From Triparma columacea (lineage: Eukaryota; Sar; Bolidophyceae; Parmales; Triparmaceae), in assembly GCA_030267965.1 (NCBI GenBank), contig BRYA01000396.1, positions 1 to 19,775 of the forward strand: 19,775 bases of DNA. The letters run 5' to 3'. The notes beneath the pieces were generated by a model. The model made no database searches and was not told where the DNA came from. It saw only the letters and a list, made by a program, of their open reading frames with translations. Positions 1 through 9,138 of this stretch are shown here, in pieces. The translations under genes and the position numbers were made by a program. The number at the start of each line of letters is the position of its first letter. The stretch's first letter is position 1.

Positions 1-481
1 TTCGTCGTCATCGTGGTCGAAATTTTTCCCTACTTATTTCCTCTCTCTCCTCTTCATTACCCCACTAACTCTCCTTTAAATTGTTCCCAATACACATCCA
101 CTACACTTGCATTATACTCACAAACCACTATAAAACTTCCACAATTCTTCAAAACTTCATACATATGGGTTATATTCATAACACTATTACAACACTCACA
201 AACTACTATAACACTGCCACAACTCTCCAAAACTCAATATACATCTACTACACATCCTCAATACTCAAAAACCACTATAACACTCCCACAATACATCTAT
301 TACACTTCCACAATACTCACAAACCACTTTAACATTCCCACCGTTACATCTACTACTCCATACTACTCGAAGCCCACTTTAAAATCCCACAGTACTCAAC
401 ATATACCTAAAACACTTCTGCACTTATCAAAACCATAACAAATTTAATCATTTTATCCTACAAATGTTGCTGCCCTATTAG
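1..481. repeat. A/C-rich degenerate tandem repeat, non-coding
   Basis: This stretch is built from imperfect copies of a motif like ACTCACAAACCACTATAACAC followed by CCCACAAT or TTCCACAAT and an ACATCTACTACAC-like block. Copies begin near 117, 194, 262 and 311, with uneven spacing of about 50-78 bp. The open frames across it encode only Thr/Tyr/Gln/His-rich low-complexity peptides that mirror the repeat, so I do not call a gene. It lies immediately 3' of the large minus-strand gene that ends at 482 and probably includes that gene's 3' UTR and terminator, although I see no clear AATAAA-type signal. Confidence 0.6.
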
Positions 482-3400
482 TTACTCCCCATCCTCATCT
501 TGTGCTGGCATTACACTTCTCACTTTAGCCTTCCCACCTACTACCCCTAATATATCTCCACCATCAGCACCTCCAACACTCGCTCTCCTAAGACTTGCTC
601 TCAAAGCACCTGCTAAGCCACCCTCAGCTTCAGCATCAACACTTGCTCTCCTCACACTCTCTCTCCTTCTAGCATCTCCATCTGCTGGAATAAAATCTAC
701 AGGTACTTTAGCCTTCATAAAATCAGTAAACCAGTCTGGTTTCTCCTCTTCCCATTTAGCCCAGTTCAACTTAACCCATTTCTTAATTTCTCCTTCAATT
801 GAGACCCACTGATGCCTTGAGTTTTCTAAAACCTTAAACTTTATTTTGTCACTTTCCCCTTCAAGGAAACGTGCCATTGACCTATCCTTCCCTTTTTGTG
901 TGCTCCAGAAGGTGTGCCAGTACTTCCTCTTTATGTTCAAAAAGAAGACAGCAAAGCATAGAGTAGACATAAGTATTAAATACTCCATAATTGATGATGC
1001 AATATCAATTGCTCGCTCATCAACATAAGGTGAAGCTACATATATTGACACTGGAAGGCTTCCCATTGTCAACACAAGACCAAACAACCAATAGGCTCCA
1101 CCAACTTCCTGAGGATTCCTAAAATGCACTATTGAAGTGAAGTCTACAATGATCTTTACAATCACTCTGAATCCAATACTACTTACAACCTCCATGTTAC
1201 CCCCGGTTGGCATCCAGTACCAAAAGTCTCCCCTCATTATCTTAACCAAAATGTACAGGCCAAGGTCAGCTCCAATGTAGAGAATAGCCCAACTACCTCC
1301 CATCAACCCAAGAAGAACTATTGTTGTACACCTTATTAGAAGCATTCCTGCAGTGAACAGCAACATTGACACAAATACTAGTGTTCTCTTGCTTGCTTTT
1401 GATGGTATATATCCATAAAAGTCTGGTGATGCTTCTCTCCTTACAGGGTCTGTGTCCCAGTCATAACTAATTGTTGCTGAGGCAAAGCCAGTGGTAAATG
1501 CTGACACTGCAACTGAAAGCCATGCTGTAGTTCTAACACCTTTGTCACTGGTTGATATAGCCATAAGTTGGATTATCACTCCAGGGATTGCCTCAGCAAA
1601 CATCTCTGTACATTTCATAAATGTCATCTCAGTCATTGGGTCACCAACTGCCCCAACCTCTTGTTTTACATCAGTTGCAACCCTGTAAGCATCAACTGCA
1701 GGCTTGTACCCAAGCAAAATTGGAATCCACTCCTGCACCACCCTCATCATCCCCAGCCTCCTATTTTGCCCCAAAACACCAAGCATCTGAAACCCAATTG
1801 ACACCACTAGACTTGCCAGAGAAGCCTTGAAGTACCCATACTGTTTATCCTTCCAAAACATGCTCGTCACATACACATCAGTCAGCAAATCAGTCATGCT
1901 TGTGACAGCACCAAAGATAACCCTTGCCTTCAAGCCAATCTTTGAGTTCTTAAATAGATTCACAGCAATTGTCTCAATCATTGGTCTAAACCATTTGTAG
2001 TCTCTCATTACTTCTTGTACTTCAGTGTATTGATGGGCCCACTCGTCTACAGCATGCTTTGCCGTCAGTGTTTGCAATGTGATAACTTTAAGCGCACTTC
2101 CAATCTCCAAGCCTCTTGCTTCCTCCAAACTCCCAACTTCTCCCTCTCGAGTTGCTCTTCTCCTCAATTTGTTCCTGATAATAGCGCACAGCATTGTGTT
2201 TATGAACTTGTGCTGCATCTGAACCTCTTTCATCGCTATATTTGCTTTGATGAACGCCTTCACAACCTCATCCTTACTACCTCCAACTTTCATCTCCTTG
2301 AGCCTTGACATCAACTGATCTCCAAACCTCCTGCCATCCTCTTCAGTGGCTTCTGAGCTGCTTAAAAGATTATCAAAGTAGATGGCAGCATTTTTGCCAA
2401 CCCTAACCCTAACAGTAGCGCTGTTCTTTGCAGCACTTTTTGTGATCTCATTTCCCAGCTCCAGCCTTGTGACAATATTTATCTTGGTCTCTTTTTTACC
2501 AACCCTGCAAAATCTTACTGCAAAATCTTCTCTTGCTAGAGACTGCAACCCTCTCTCTTTGATTGCTTCACTCATTATAACAAGAGTGCTCTTATCTGCT
2601 CTATACAAACGCATCTTTGAGACAAAGTTCACATTGAAGCTTTGCAACGTTGTTTTGATGCGCTCCTTTGCCTTGACCTCTACATCAAAGTTGTTACCTG
2701 CAATTGCAGATTCCCTCACTAAGCCCTTAGTGTGAAGCCTGTCCACATCCCAAAAGTATGCTGCTGCTTCCTCAAAGCCTATCCTCAAGGTAACTGAGAC
2801 CATTCCCCAGCTCTTTCCTCCTCCTTCTGCACCAACAGTTGCTCTTATCATGTCAAACAGTGGTAAGAGTTTTGTGTCACCCCTCACCTTGAGATCTTTC
2901 ATCTTCTTGACAATCTCCATCCTCCTTGGCTTGTCAATCTCATTAGTCTTATCAAACTTTTTGCGCAATCGTGATGCAGCAGTTAGGAACTTTGTACCCA
3001 ACTTGTCCATGACTGCGTTAGGTATGAGGCTGTGCAAGTCTATTTGTGTTTGGTATGTAGCCCTTGTTTGTGGAACACCACCCAAAGGAGGTAAAGATTC
3101 AAACATCCATATTGTGTGCACAGTGCCAACAATGTGGCCAAACTTTACAGGGTGTTCCTTTGTCAAGTCATCTGTGCTCTGTGTATTAATCCACACAACA
3201 TCTCTGCCATCCACGGTTTCCCTTTTCCATGTCACCTTGGTTCTGAAGTCCCTGTAAGCAAATCCAGGTATGCCAAGATCTCTTGTGGAGAAGTAGTATA
3301 GTGAGTGATTGTTGATGTTCTTCACAGTAATGTCCAGTATCCCCCTTTTTTTTTAGTGTTTTCATTTTATCGCGGCTGTTGATGTCTACAAGCTCATGTG

Positions 3401-5461
3401 CTGCGCATTCATAAACACTCGCATCTACTACTGTGGTTGCTATAGCGACAGCATGGGAATCTCCATCAACATGCGAGCCACTCATCTCAACTAAAAAATC
3501 AGGGCTTTCGCCTTCATACGCCCCAATTCCTTCCTTGCACTTCTTGTAGAATTCCTTTGCACCCGTGATAGCCTTTTCCTCCTCTTCTGTATAAGTTTGC
3601 TGCTCATTTTTTATAACTTTGGCAAGCAACTCTCGTGTAATCGAGTCCTTTTCGTCATCAGTTTTAACAAACTGGGCAGTGCCTCCGGATGTAGTCAGCC
3701 CCTTCTCTCCATTTCCCTGAGGCTCAACATGCCCAATCTCGATGTCTTCGTCCATGTCGCGTACGATATCCTCTTCTTCATCGAGCCCCCCGTTGCCGTA
3801 ATCTTCAGTAAGAACTCGCTCGTAGTCCTCTGAGTCTGATGAAGAAAGAGCTTTTGTAAGGGCTGCAGCACCCATCTCTTCTGCAGCAGCCCTGAGCGCA
3901 TCGTTCTCCGTCATCAACTTGTCGTTGATATCTTTGAGGTTCTTTATCTCAACGAGGTGTTCGGCAATTTCTATCCCTTGAGCATTGACGAGGTTCGCTA
4001 ATCTTTCGATTTCCTCCTCCGTCTTTGCAACGTTAACAAAGCTGTCAGGATTCATTGGTACGGTCGAAGCGGCGGTCGTACGGCCGGCGGACGGCGGCAC
4101 GGCACTAACATTATTACTGTCTGCGACTAGACCGACGGCGTCCTCATTACCATTTTCAGAGTCTGCGGTAGTGGTGATTATGGCGTTTGTTAGTCAAAAT
4201 GAAAAAGAATTCCACACGTGCCCCCCTCGATGCCGCATGTGGTCGCCGCAGAAGCGCCCCATGCGGTCGCCGCAGACGTAACCCATGCATGGTCGCTGGG
4301 GACGGATCCCATGCGGTCGCCGGAGACGGATCCCATGCGGTTGCCTGAGACGGATCCCATGCGGTTGCCGAAGACGGATCCCATGCGGTTGCCGCAGAAG
4401 CGTCCCATGCGGTCGCCGCAGACGGAACCCACGCGGTCGCCGGGGACGGATCCCATGCGGTTGCCGCAGACCGGCGCGCGTTTCTGTGTAGCATATCAAG
4501 GGTCTCCCCCCCTACAACCCCCTGAAACGGACTTACCTCGGTCTCGTCCAGTGTCCTCCTGAGAGCTTTTAGATTTAGCGACTGCGAAGGGGACAACATT
4601 GTTGCAAAAGTGAGAACAAATTACAAAGTTTCAACGCGTCCTCCCGCGACTCTCCCGCTCTCGCCTAGAGTATAAATATGTTTTTGTTTAATCCGGCGCT
4701 CAACGCACAACTCACCTCGTCCAGCATCCTCGTGAGACATTTCAAATGCTGCAGAGGAAACGACAAAGAGGGGGAAAGTGAGTAAAAGTTGCAAATTTCA
4801 TCTTGTCCTCCCACACATCTCCCGCCCTCTCCTGAAGTATAAAGATCTTCTTTTTCACCTCAAGTGATCGACGCTCACTCACCTTGTCTGGCTTCCCCAT
4901 GATCATTTTCAGATTCTGCGGGTGTGGAAATGTTGATGTTTTTTTAGCTTTTTTTAATTATTTCAACAGGCTTCCAAACGACCTCTCTTTTTTCACGCCT
5001 TCCCATCTCACCCCCTACGCGAACTCACCTCGTCCGGCGTGAAGCCTATCAATATCAGCAGTTGCCCCAAGGTTGACAACATAGTCATTTGCAGACTTGA
5101 CGACATCAGCGGCAGCTTCATGGCCTTCGGCAGCCTCGGCAGCAATGTCACGGTGTTCCACCGCCTCGACGACAACGACATTGTCGACATCATGCCCTAC
5201 AATAGTAGACTGATCAGCGGCGTAATCAGCGGCGGCCGCAAGGAGGACAGCAAGGTCAGTTGCAGCACTGACAATGTCAGCGGTTGTGCCATCGTGTGCA
5301 GTGCCCTTGACGGCGGCAACAAGGTCGTTGGCTGCCGCTGCTGTAGATGCAAGATCGGCAGTATGTTGAGCCCTTGTTGCCCTTAAGTTGGCCTTCAATC
5401 CAGCTATCTCCTTGTCCCTCTGCTTCAGGAGGATGGTGAAATCCTTCTCACTGTCCGCCAT
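482..5461 (-). CDS. START-START-XKR-like multidomain membrane protein, five exons, frame interrupted
   Basis: Predicted exons, in transcription order: 5461-5029, 4915-4883, 4748-4716, 4581-4537 and 4162-482. All introns are GT-AG and phase 1. The ATG at 5461 is in good context. Exon 1 has a charged coiled-coil start (MADSEKDFTILLKQRDKEIA) and an Ala/Asp/Val-rich stretch. Exon 5 begins with a Leu-rich coiled coil (EEIERLANLVNA...), then an acidic region, then START domain 1 (from about 3560 to 2950, with PGFAYRDF and QIDLHSLIPN motifs) and a more diverged START-like domain 2 (about 2865-2275). A polytopic domain follows (about 1935-925): DLLTDVYVTSMFW and FAEAIPGVIIQLM match the D..TD and E..PQ..LQ pattern of XK-related scramblases. 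The tail has WF.D..K..VP.DFIP and RRES/RRAS motifs. START domains bind lipids and XKR proteins scramble phospholipids; a lipid-transfer or scrambling role is inferred. One extra base near 3341-3354 breaks the frame inside START 1; without it the product is about 1,407 residues. It could be a sequencing error, a pseudogene or a real frameshift. Confidence 0.72.
3341..3354 (-). other. Homopolymer frameshift inside START domain 1
   Basis: On the coding (minus) strand the sequence here is nine A followed by five G. Upstream the frame reads ...INSRDKMKTLKKKG and then runs out of START similarity. Shifting by one base gives ILDITVKNINNHSLYYFSTRD, which continues the START domain. The predicted exon lengths sum to 4,225 nt, exactly one more than a multiple of three, so one surplus A or G explains the break. 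There are no GT/AG sites that would splice it out while keeping the domain whole. Confidence 0.8.
4163..4536 (-). other. Intron 4 of the START/XKR-like gene, carrying a minisatellite
   Basis: The donor is GTAAGT at 4536-4531 and the acceptor CAG at 4165-4163. A likely branch point TGACTAAC lies about 30 nt upstream of the acceptor. Splicing joins exon 4 and exon 5 in phase 1 and gives ...GRDR|DSENGNEDAVG, which reads in the frame of the coiled coil downstream. At 374 nt it is much longer than the other introns of the gene (113-134 nt), and the excess is the internal 24-bp repeat. Confidence 0.7.
4235..4474. repeat. 24-bp GC-rich minisatellite, about 10 copies
   Basis: The plus-strand unit is GCGGTCGCCGCAGACGGATC followed by CCAT (24 bp), repeated about ten times. 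Most copies are exactly 24 bp; one is 26 bp, and the first and last are irregular. Copies vary at a few positions (GTCGCC or GTTGCC; GACGGA or GAAGCG). Because 24 is divisible by three, several frames stay open and translate to periodic 8-residue peptides such as ATAWDPSP or GDRMGSVS. It sits inside a predicted intron, so these are not read as protein. Confidence 0.88.
4537..4915 (-). repeat. Micro-exon array: tandem exon+intron duplication (167-bp unit)
   Basis: Three micro-exons of the START/XKR-like gene lie at 4915-4883 (33 nt), 4748-4716 (33 nt) and 4581-4537 (45 nt). Each is preceded by a pyrimidine tract ending in CAG and followed by GTGAG or GTAAG. The two introns between them (4882-4749 and 4715-4582) are both exactly 134 nt and recognisably similar, including a shared TTTATACT block. 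Exons 2 and 3 match at 21 of 33 positions by my count, and the start of exon 5 (4162 downward) matches exon 2 at 21 of 26. All are phase 1 and multiples of three, so each copy adds a peptide without changing frame: ESENDHGEARQ, AFEMSHEDAGR, and a third ending in QEDTGRDR. Confidence 0.75.
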
Positions 5462-5464
5462 CTG

Positions 5465-6079
5465 CCTGCGAAAGCGTGAGGGGCAAACACGACGAAGATG
5501 TTGGGTGAGCTGAGACGAATACTATTTGCGCACATACGTCGCCGCTGCTGCCGCAATATCCATTTAATTGCTCAGGAGTCCAAATCCCGAAGGAAGTTGG
5601 GCTAGGCTGTTGTGTCCTCCTTCCTCCCTCCCTCCCTCCCCCCCCCCCGTATCCTCCCTCCCCAACAATCCCTCCTCCGCCCTCGACTTTATACAATCCT
5701 CACCTTCTTTCGTCCTTATCCACTCCGCTTCAGTGTCTCAAGTCCCTGTTGCAAAGAGTTCTCGAAATGCACCTGCGAAAGCCTGAGAAGAAGAAAATTC
5801 ACTACGAAAATGTTGGATGAGCCGAAACGAATACAATTTGCGCGTGTACGTCGCCGCTGCTGCCGCAATATTCTTCTAATTGCCCAGGAGTCGACATCCC
5901 CGAGGAAGTTGGGCTAGGCTGTTGTGTCCTCCTTCCTCCCTCCCTCCCCCCCCCCACCGTATCCTCCCTCCCCAACAATCCCTCCTCCGCCCTCGCTTTC
6001 TATACAATCCTCACCTTCTCTCGTCCTTATCCACTCCGCTTCAGTGTCCCAAGTCCCTGCAAAGAGTTCTCGAAATGTG
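5465..6079. repeat. Tandem duplication (~307 bp x2) upstream of the START/XKR-like gene
   Basis: Two adjacent copies (about 5465-5771 and 5772-6079) each start with CCTGCGAAAGC. They share the blocks CGTCGCCGCTGCTGCCGCAA, GAAGTTGGGCTAGGCTGTTG, a long CCTCC/poly-C run, and TTATCCACTCCGCTTCAGTG. They differ by point changes and small homopolymer length differences. The region lies directly 5' of the ATG at 5461 and therefore duplicates the presumed promoter and 5' UTR. Frames crossing it are Pro/Ser/Leu low-complexity and are not credible genes. Confidence 0.88.
5688..5693 (-). promoter_or_regulatory. TATA-like box for the START/XKR-like gene
   Basis: The minus strand reads GATTGTATAAAGTCGAGG, with TATAAA about 230 bp upstream of the ATG at 5461. 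The second duplicate copy has the related GATTGTATAGAAAGC near 5997-6008. A start site about 30 bp downstream of the first box would give a 5' leader of roughly 200 nt. This rests on position and motif only. Confidence 0.3.
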
Positions 6080-6409
6080 CCTGCCCTGCTCTAAAGCTCT
6101 CACAATCACACAGGCGATCAAAATCGTTAAGGTGTGAAGTAATAAGTAAAGAATAGCAGCAGTGCAAAGAAGAATGTAATTGTAACTCGTCAAGCCACAA
6201 TAAGCCAAGAGAACAATATGTTGAGCCCAACGTTGAAGGGAGACAAGGAGAAATTCGGAAGAAAGGTGCCTTAGGATTTAAGCTCAAATAATTTAAAAGG
6301 CTTCCCCCCTTCTTGTCTTTAACGTTATTTTTTTAATCGATTTTCAGGGTGTGTGTAGAGGGTGTTGGCTTATGGCTTATCAAAGGCGTTCATTATCTGT
6401 TGTATAATT
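6080..6409. other. Intergenic region between the eIF2A 3' end and the START/XKR-like promoter
   Basis: No credible coding region is seen on either strand. Short frames here are interrupted and lack recognisable domains. The right part should hold the 3' UTR and polyadenylation signals of eIF2A (minus strand); there is an A-rich stretch (GATTAAAAAAATAAC on the minus strand near 6325-6340) but no canonical AATAAA. Confidence 0.5.
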
Positions 6410-8705
6410 TCAGAGTCCCAAATCCTTCAGTTCCTTGGTCAGCTCATCCTCAGTTGCGATTTTCTTCTTCTGGTCGTCGTTGAGGTCGCCCGATGGCTTC
6501 GCCTTGAGTTCGGTGATTTGTTTCAGCAGCTGTTTGGGGGGGAGGGGGGAGGGGGTTAGACATGGAAAAAGACATATTTCCATCTCCTCCTCAAAAATGC
6601 CTTTTTCGCCCTCACCTTCTTGATTTTCTTAGCCCTTTTCTCCTTCGCCTCCGGTCCGTCCTCCTTCTCTTTCCTTTCCTTGTCCCTCTCTTCCTCCCTC
6701 CCCCTCTCGAGTACCTTCTGTGCCTCTTCCTCCTCCCTCTTCTTCCTTTCCGCTTCTTCCTTCTTCTTCTTCTGTTTCTCTCTCTTAACCGCGTTCTTGC
6801 TCTTCTCCTTCTCAACCGGCGCGCTCGCCCCAACCGGTAATCCCCCCCCCCCCGCCCTCCTCCCCGGCGCCATGTACTTGGCCTTTACAGCATCGCTCCT
6901 GTCTACCTTCTTGCTCTCACCCTTACCCTCCCTCTCCATCCGAAGCCTCTCCGCGAATCCCGCCCCCCCCCTTCCGGCTCCGGGGGGTCGGTACCGCTCC
7001 ACCTTCGGCTGCTTGGCGACCGCCGGTGGTGTCTCCCCCTTCCTGAGAGGTGACTGCGGTCTATCTGGGTACATCCCCTTAGCCGCCGGCCTCCAGGCCG
7101 CCTCGAATAGTACGTCCTTATCTATGCTCCCCACCGGTCCCTCTCCGTTGTACTTGAACAGCCTCACCCCGTTGTCGACGTTCATCCTAGGGGCTGTCGT
7201 GGAGACCATGAAGGTCCTGCTGTCCGGGCTCCAACCGTACCCGACCGCGCAGTGGGCGGTGTTGCTGCCCATCTTCTTCTTCTTGTTACCGTCCCAGAAG
7301 TCCACGTCCCCCGCCAGGTTCCCGAACCCCGCCAGCGCCACGAACCTCCCGCTGGGCGCCCAGGCCACGGTGTTACGGTGGGCCTCACCGAAGAGGAAGA
7401 GCTGCTCGCACTTGGCGTTGTAGAGGCAGGCCTGGGAGGGCATGGAGCCGGAGAGGACGATGAAGAAGGGCTTGAGGGGATCGGGGCACCACTTCACGTC
7501 GTACACGGGACCCTCCTTGGGGAGGGGGATGGCGTAGTCGTCCTGGCTACCGTCCGCGGAGAGGAGGTGGAGGGAGGTGGAACCGTAGTAGGACTTACCG
7601 GTCGTGTCTACGGTGGTGTGGGTGAAGACGATGCAAGAGTTACCGTTGGGGGACCAATTGGTGGTGACCTCCTCGGCCTGGTAGAAGGACTTCCCAGTCA
7701 CAGGCGTCTTGGTGTTGGGGTAGGCGTAGATGGCAACCTTGGCAGGGTTGCCCTTCTTCTCCGGGACAAAGGTGGTGAAGCGGTAGCGGTCGCCGGGGGA
7801 GACGGAGAACTGCGAGAGGTGACGATGGGTTAGAGTTGGTGACGAGTAGTTCGGTGAGTCGTTTGATGCGTCGATAATGTATTTGTATAATCGATGATGT
7901 ATTTGTATAATCTCACCTGCTTGACACCCTCTACGCTGACCCTCTCTAGCACGTTGTCAGGCTCTGACCAGGAGGTACCGCGGTGGATGAAGACGGAGTT
8001 GGTAGCGATGCGGAGGGCGATCTTCTCGTCCTTAATTACATTGGAGATGGGGAGGGGGAGAGGGGGGGGGGGAAGAGGGGGGGGTTGGAGAGGATATTTG
8101 GGGGGGGGGGCTTTTTCACTCTTCCATCTCCTCCTCCTCATCCTACAACTACTAATCTCTAGGGCGACTTCCTTCGTTTGAAACCCACCCCCCTTACTCA
8201 CCTTGCTCCACTGTACCGCCGGCCACGAGACCCCCGGTACCGCCGGGTTCTTCATATGGAAACCTTCCATCTGTTCCCCACTCTCCGAGTCGAAGATCTT
8301 CAAGTTCCCACCCGCTCCTACTTCCTTGGAGGGACGCTCCCAAGTCACGAAATACGTGCCTAGGGGGGAGAACACACCTGCCTGTACGGTGCTTGTGGAG
8401 TTCAGGAATGTCTTGGAGGTGGTGTCAAGGTCCGAGGAGGAACCGGAGGACTTGTACTTTACAATGTAGACATCGCCGGTGCCTCCGGTCTCCCTCATGG
8501 CTACCTTGGAACCGTCGGAGGAGAAGACACACAGGGAACATGGGGATGAGGTTGTGGAGGTCTCGCTTGTTGTTATGGCGTGGGTAGAAGGGTCGGTGGA
8601 GGTTATTGTGTTTGAGATTAGGTTTGACTTGGTACGGAGGATAAATGAGGGTGAAGGTAAAGTTGAAGGTATAGCTGCTTTGTTTGTTGATACTAATGAT
8701 GTCAT
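6410..8705 (-). CDS. EIF2A: Eukaryotic translation initiation factor 2A (eIF2A), four exons
   Basis: Exons: 8705-8202, 8030-7917, 7809-6616 and 6529-6410, all phase 0; introns of 171, 107 and 86 nt with GTGAG donors. The predicted product is about 643 residues. The N-terminal two thirds is the WD-type beta-propeller of eIF2A, with family hallmarks such as KSYYGSTSLHLL, GPVYDVKWCPDP, QACLYNAKCEQLF, FVALAGFGNLAGDVDFWD and TAPRMNVDNGVRLFKYNGEG. After AAWRPAAKGMYPDRP comes the typical linker with YRPPGAG, then a long Lys/Glu/Arg-rich tail. The last exon (LLKQITELKA...ELTKELKDLGL) matches the conserved C-terminal helix of the family. eIF2A is a cytosolic factor that can deliver initiator tRNA to ribosomes independently of eIF2 and is linked to non-AUG and stress translation (family knowledge). 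The exon 2 acceptor is AAG rather than CAG; it was chosen because it restores WSK-DEKIALR. Intron 1 contains long G/C homopolymers. Confidence 0.92.
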
Positions 8706-9138
8706 ATTTCTGTGATATGTGAGTGTAGTATGTATAGTATGTGTGAGTGTATTGTGTGAGTTATTGTGTTAGAAGGATGTGATTAGAAAGATAAAATGAA
8801 GATATAAAATGAGCGGATGTCGACAACGAGATTGGTGAGTGTCATTATTTCCTCATAAACTCCATAATATACAAATATATAGCTATGTGTAGGTATATAT
8901 GACCATTATTGACGTCGTCAATGCATTATTATCTACCTAAACTAAATGGGCCGATTATTAGCCGATTATTAGTTTTGGCAGTGGTCTTTGGCTTTGGGGG
9001 GGGGACAAAATTTCCAGTTTGAGGAGAGAATAAGGAGAGAAAGGAGAGCGATAGTATAGTTTGCTTTTACGTTCCTGATTGATTGTAGTTCGACGAAAAT
9101 ACCGTTAGTTTACCCGATAAACTCATCAAGAAGATAAA
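8706..9138. promoter_or_regulatory. Divergent promoter region between eIF2A and the ARM/RING gene
   Basis: This 433-bp gene-free, AT-rich interval separates the start codons of two divergent genes. It contains GT-rich repeats next to eIF2A (TGTGAGTGTA... near 8720-8770), a 15-bp interrupted palindrome at 8908-8922, an 11-bp perfect tandem repeat (CCGATTATTAG twice, 8951-8972) and a G9-type run near 8996-9003. No clear TATA box stands out, although TATATA-like stretches occur near 8875-8900 and GTATAGT near 9052. Confidence 0.5.
8908..8922. promoter_or_regulatory. Palindromic ATTGACG-T-CGTCAAT, bZIP-like site
   Basis: Two perfect 7-bp inverted arms flank a single T. The core TGACGTCGTCA resembles a CRE/TGACG site recognised by bZIP factors. 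It lies about 200 bp from each of the two divergent start codons, so it could serve both genes. Function is inferred from symmetry and position. Confidence 0.35.

Noticed and set aside
13..438. 141-codon Thr/Tyr/Pro-rich open frame
   Set aside because: It is the translation of an A/C-rich tandem repeat; another frame is open for the same reason and no domain is visible.
482..3325. Treating the 947-codon frame starting at the ATG at 3325 as a complete gene
   Set aside because: That start falls in the middle of a START domain whose first half lies just upstream in another frame, so it is an artefact of the one-base frameshift.
4156..4599. Open frames on both strands through the 24-bp repeat (periodic ATAWDPSP / GDRMGSVS peptides)
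   Set aside because: They exist only because 24 is a multiple of three; the region lies in a predicted intron with clear donor and acceptor, and there is no non-repeat coding signal.
5568..6137. Pro/Ser/Leu-rich open frames on the plus strand
   Set aside because: They read through the poly-C/CCTCC tracts of the duplicated promoter region and repeat with the duplication.
6562..7833. Plus-strand open frames opposite eIF2A exon 3
   Set aside because: Low-complexity Leu/Phe/Ser or Gly/Val frames antisense to a well-supported coding exon.
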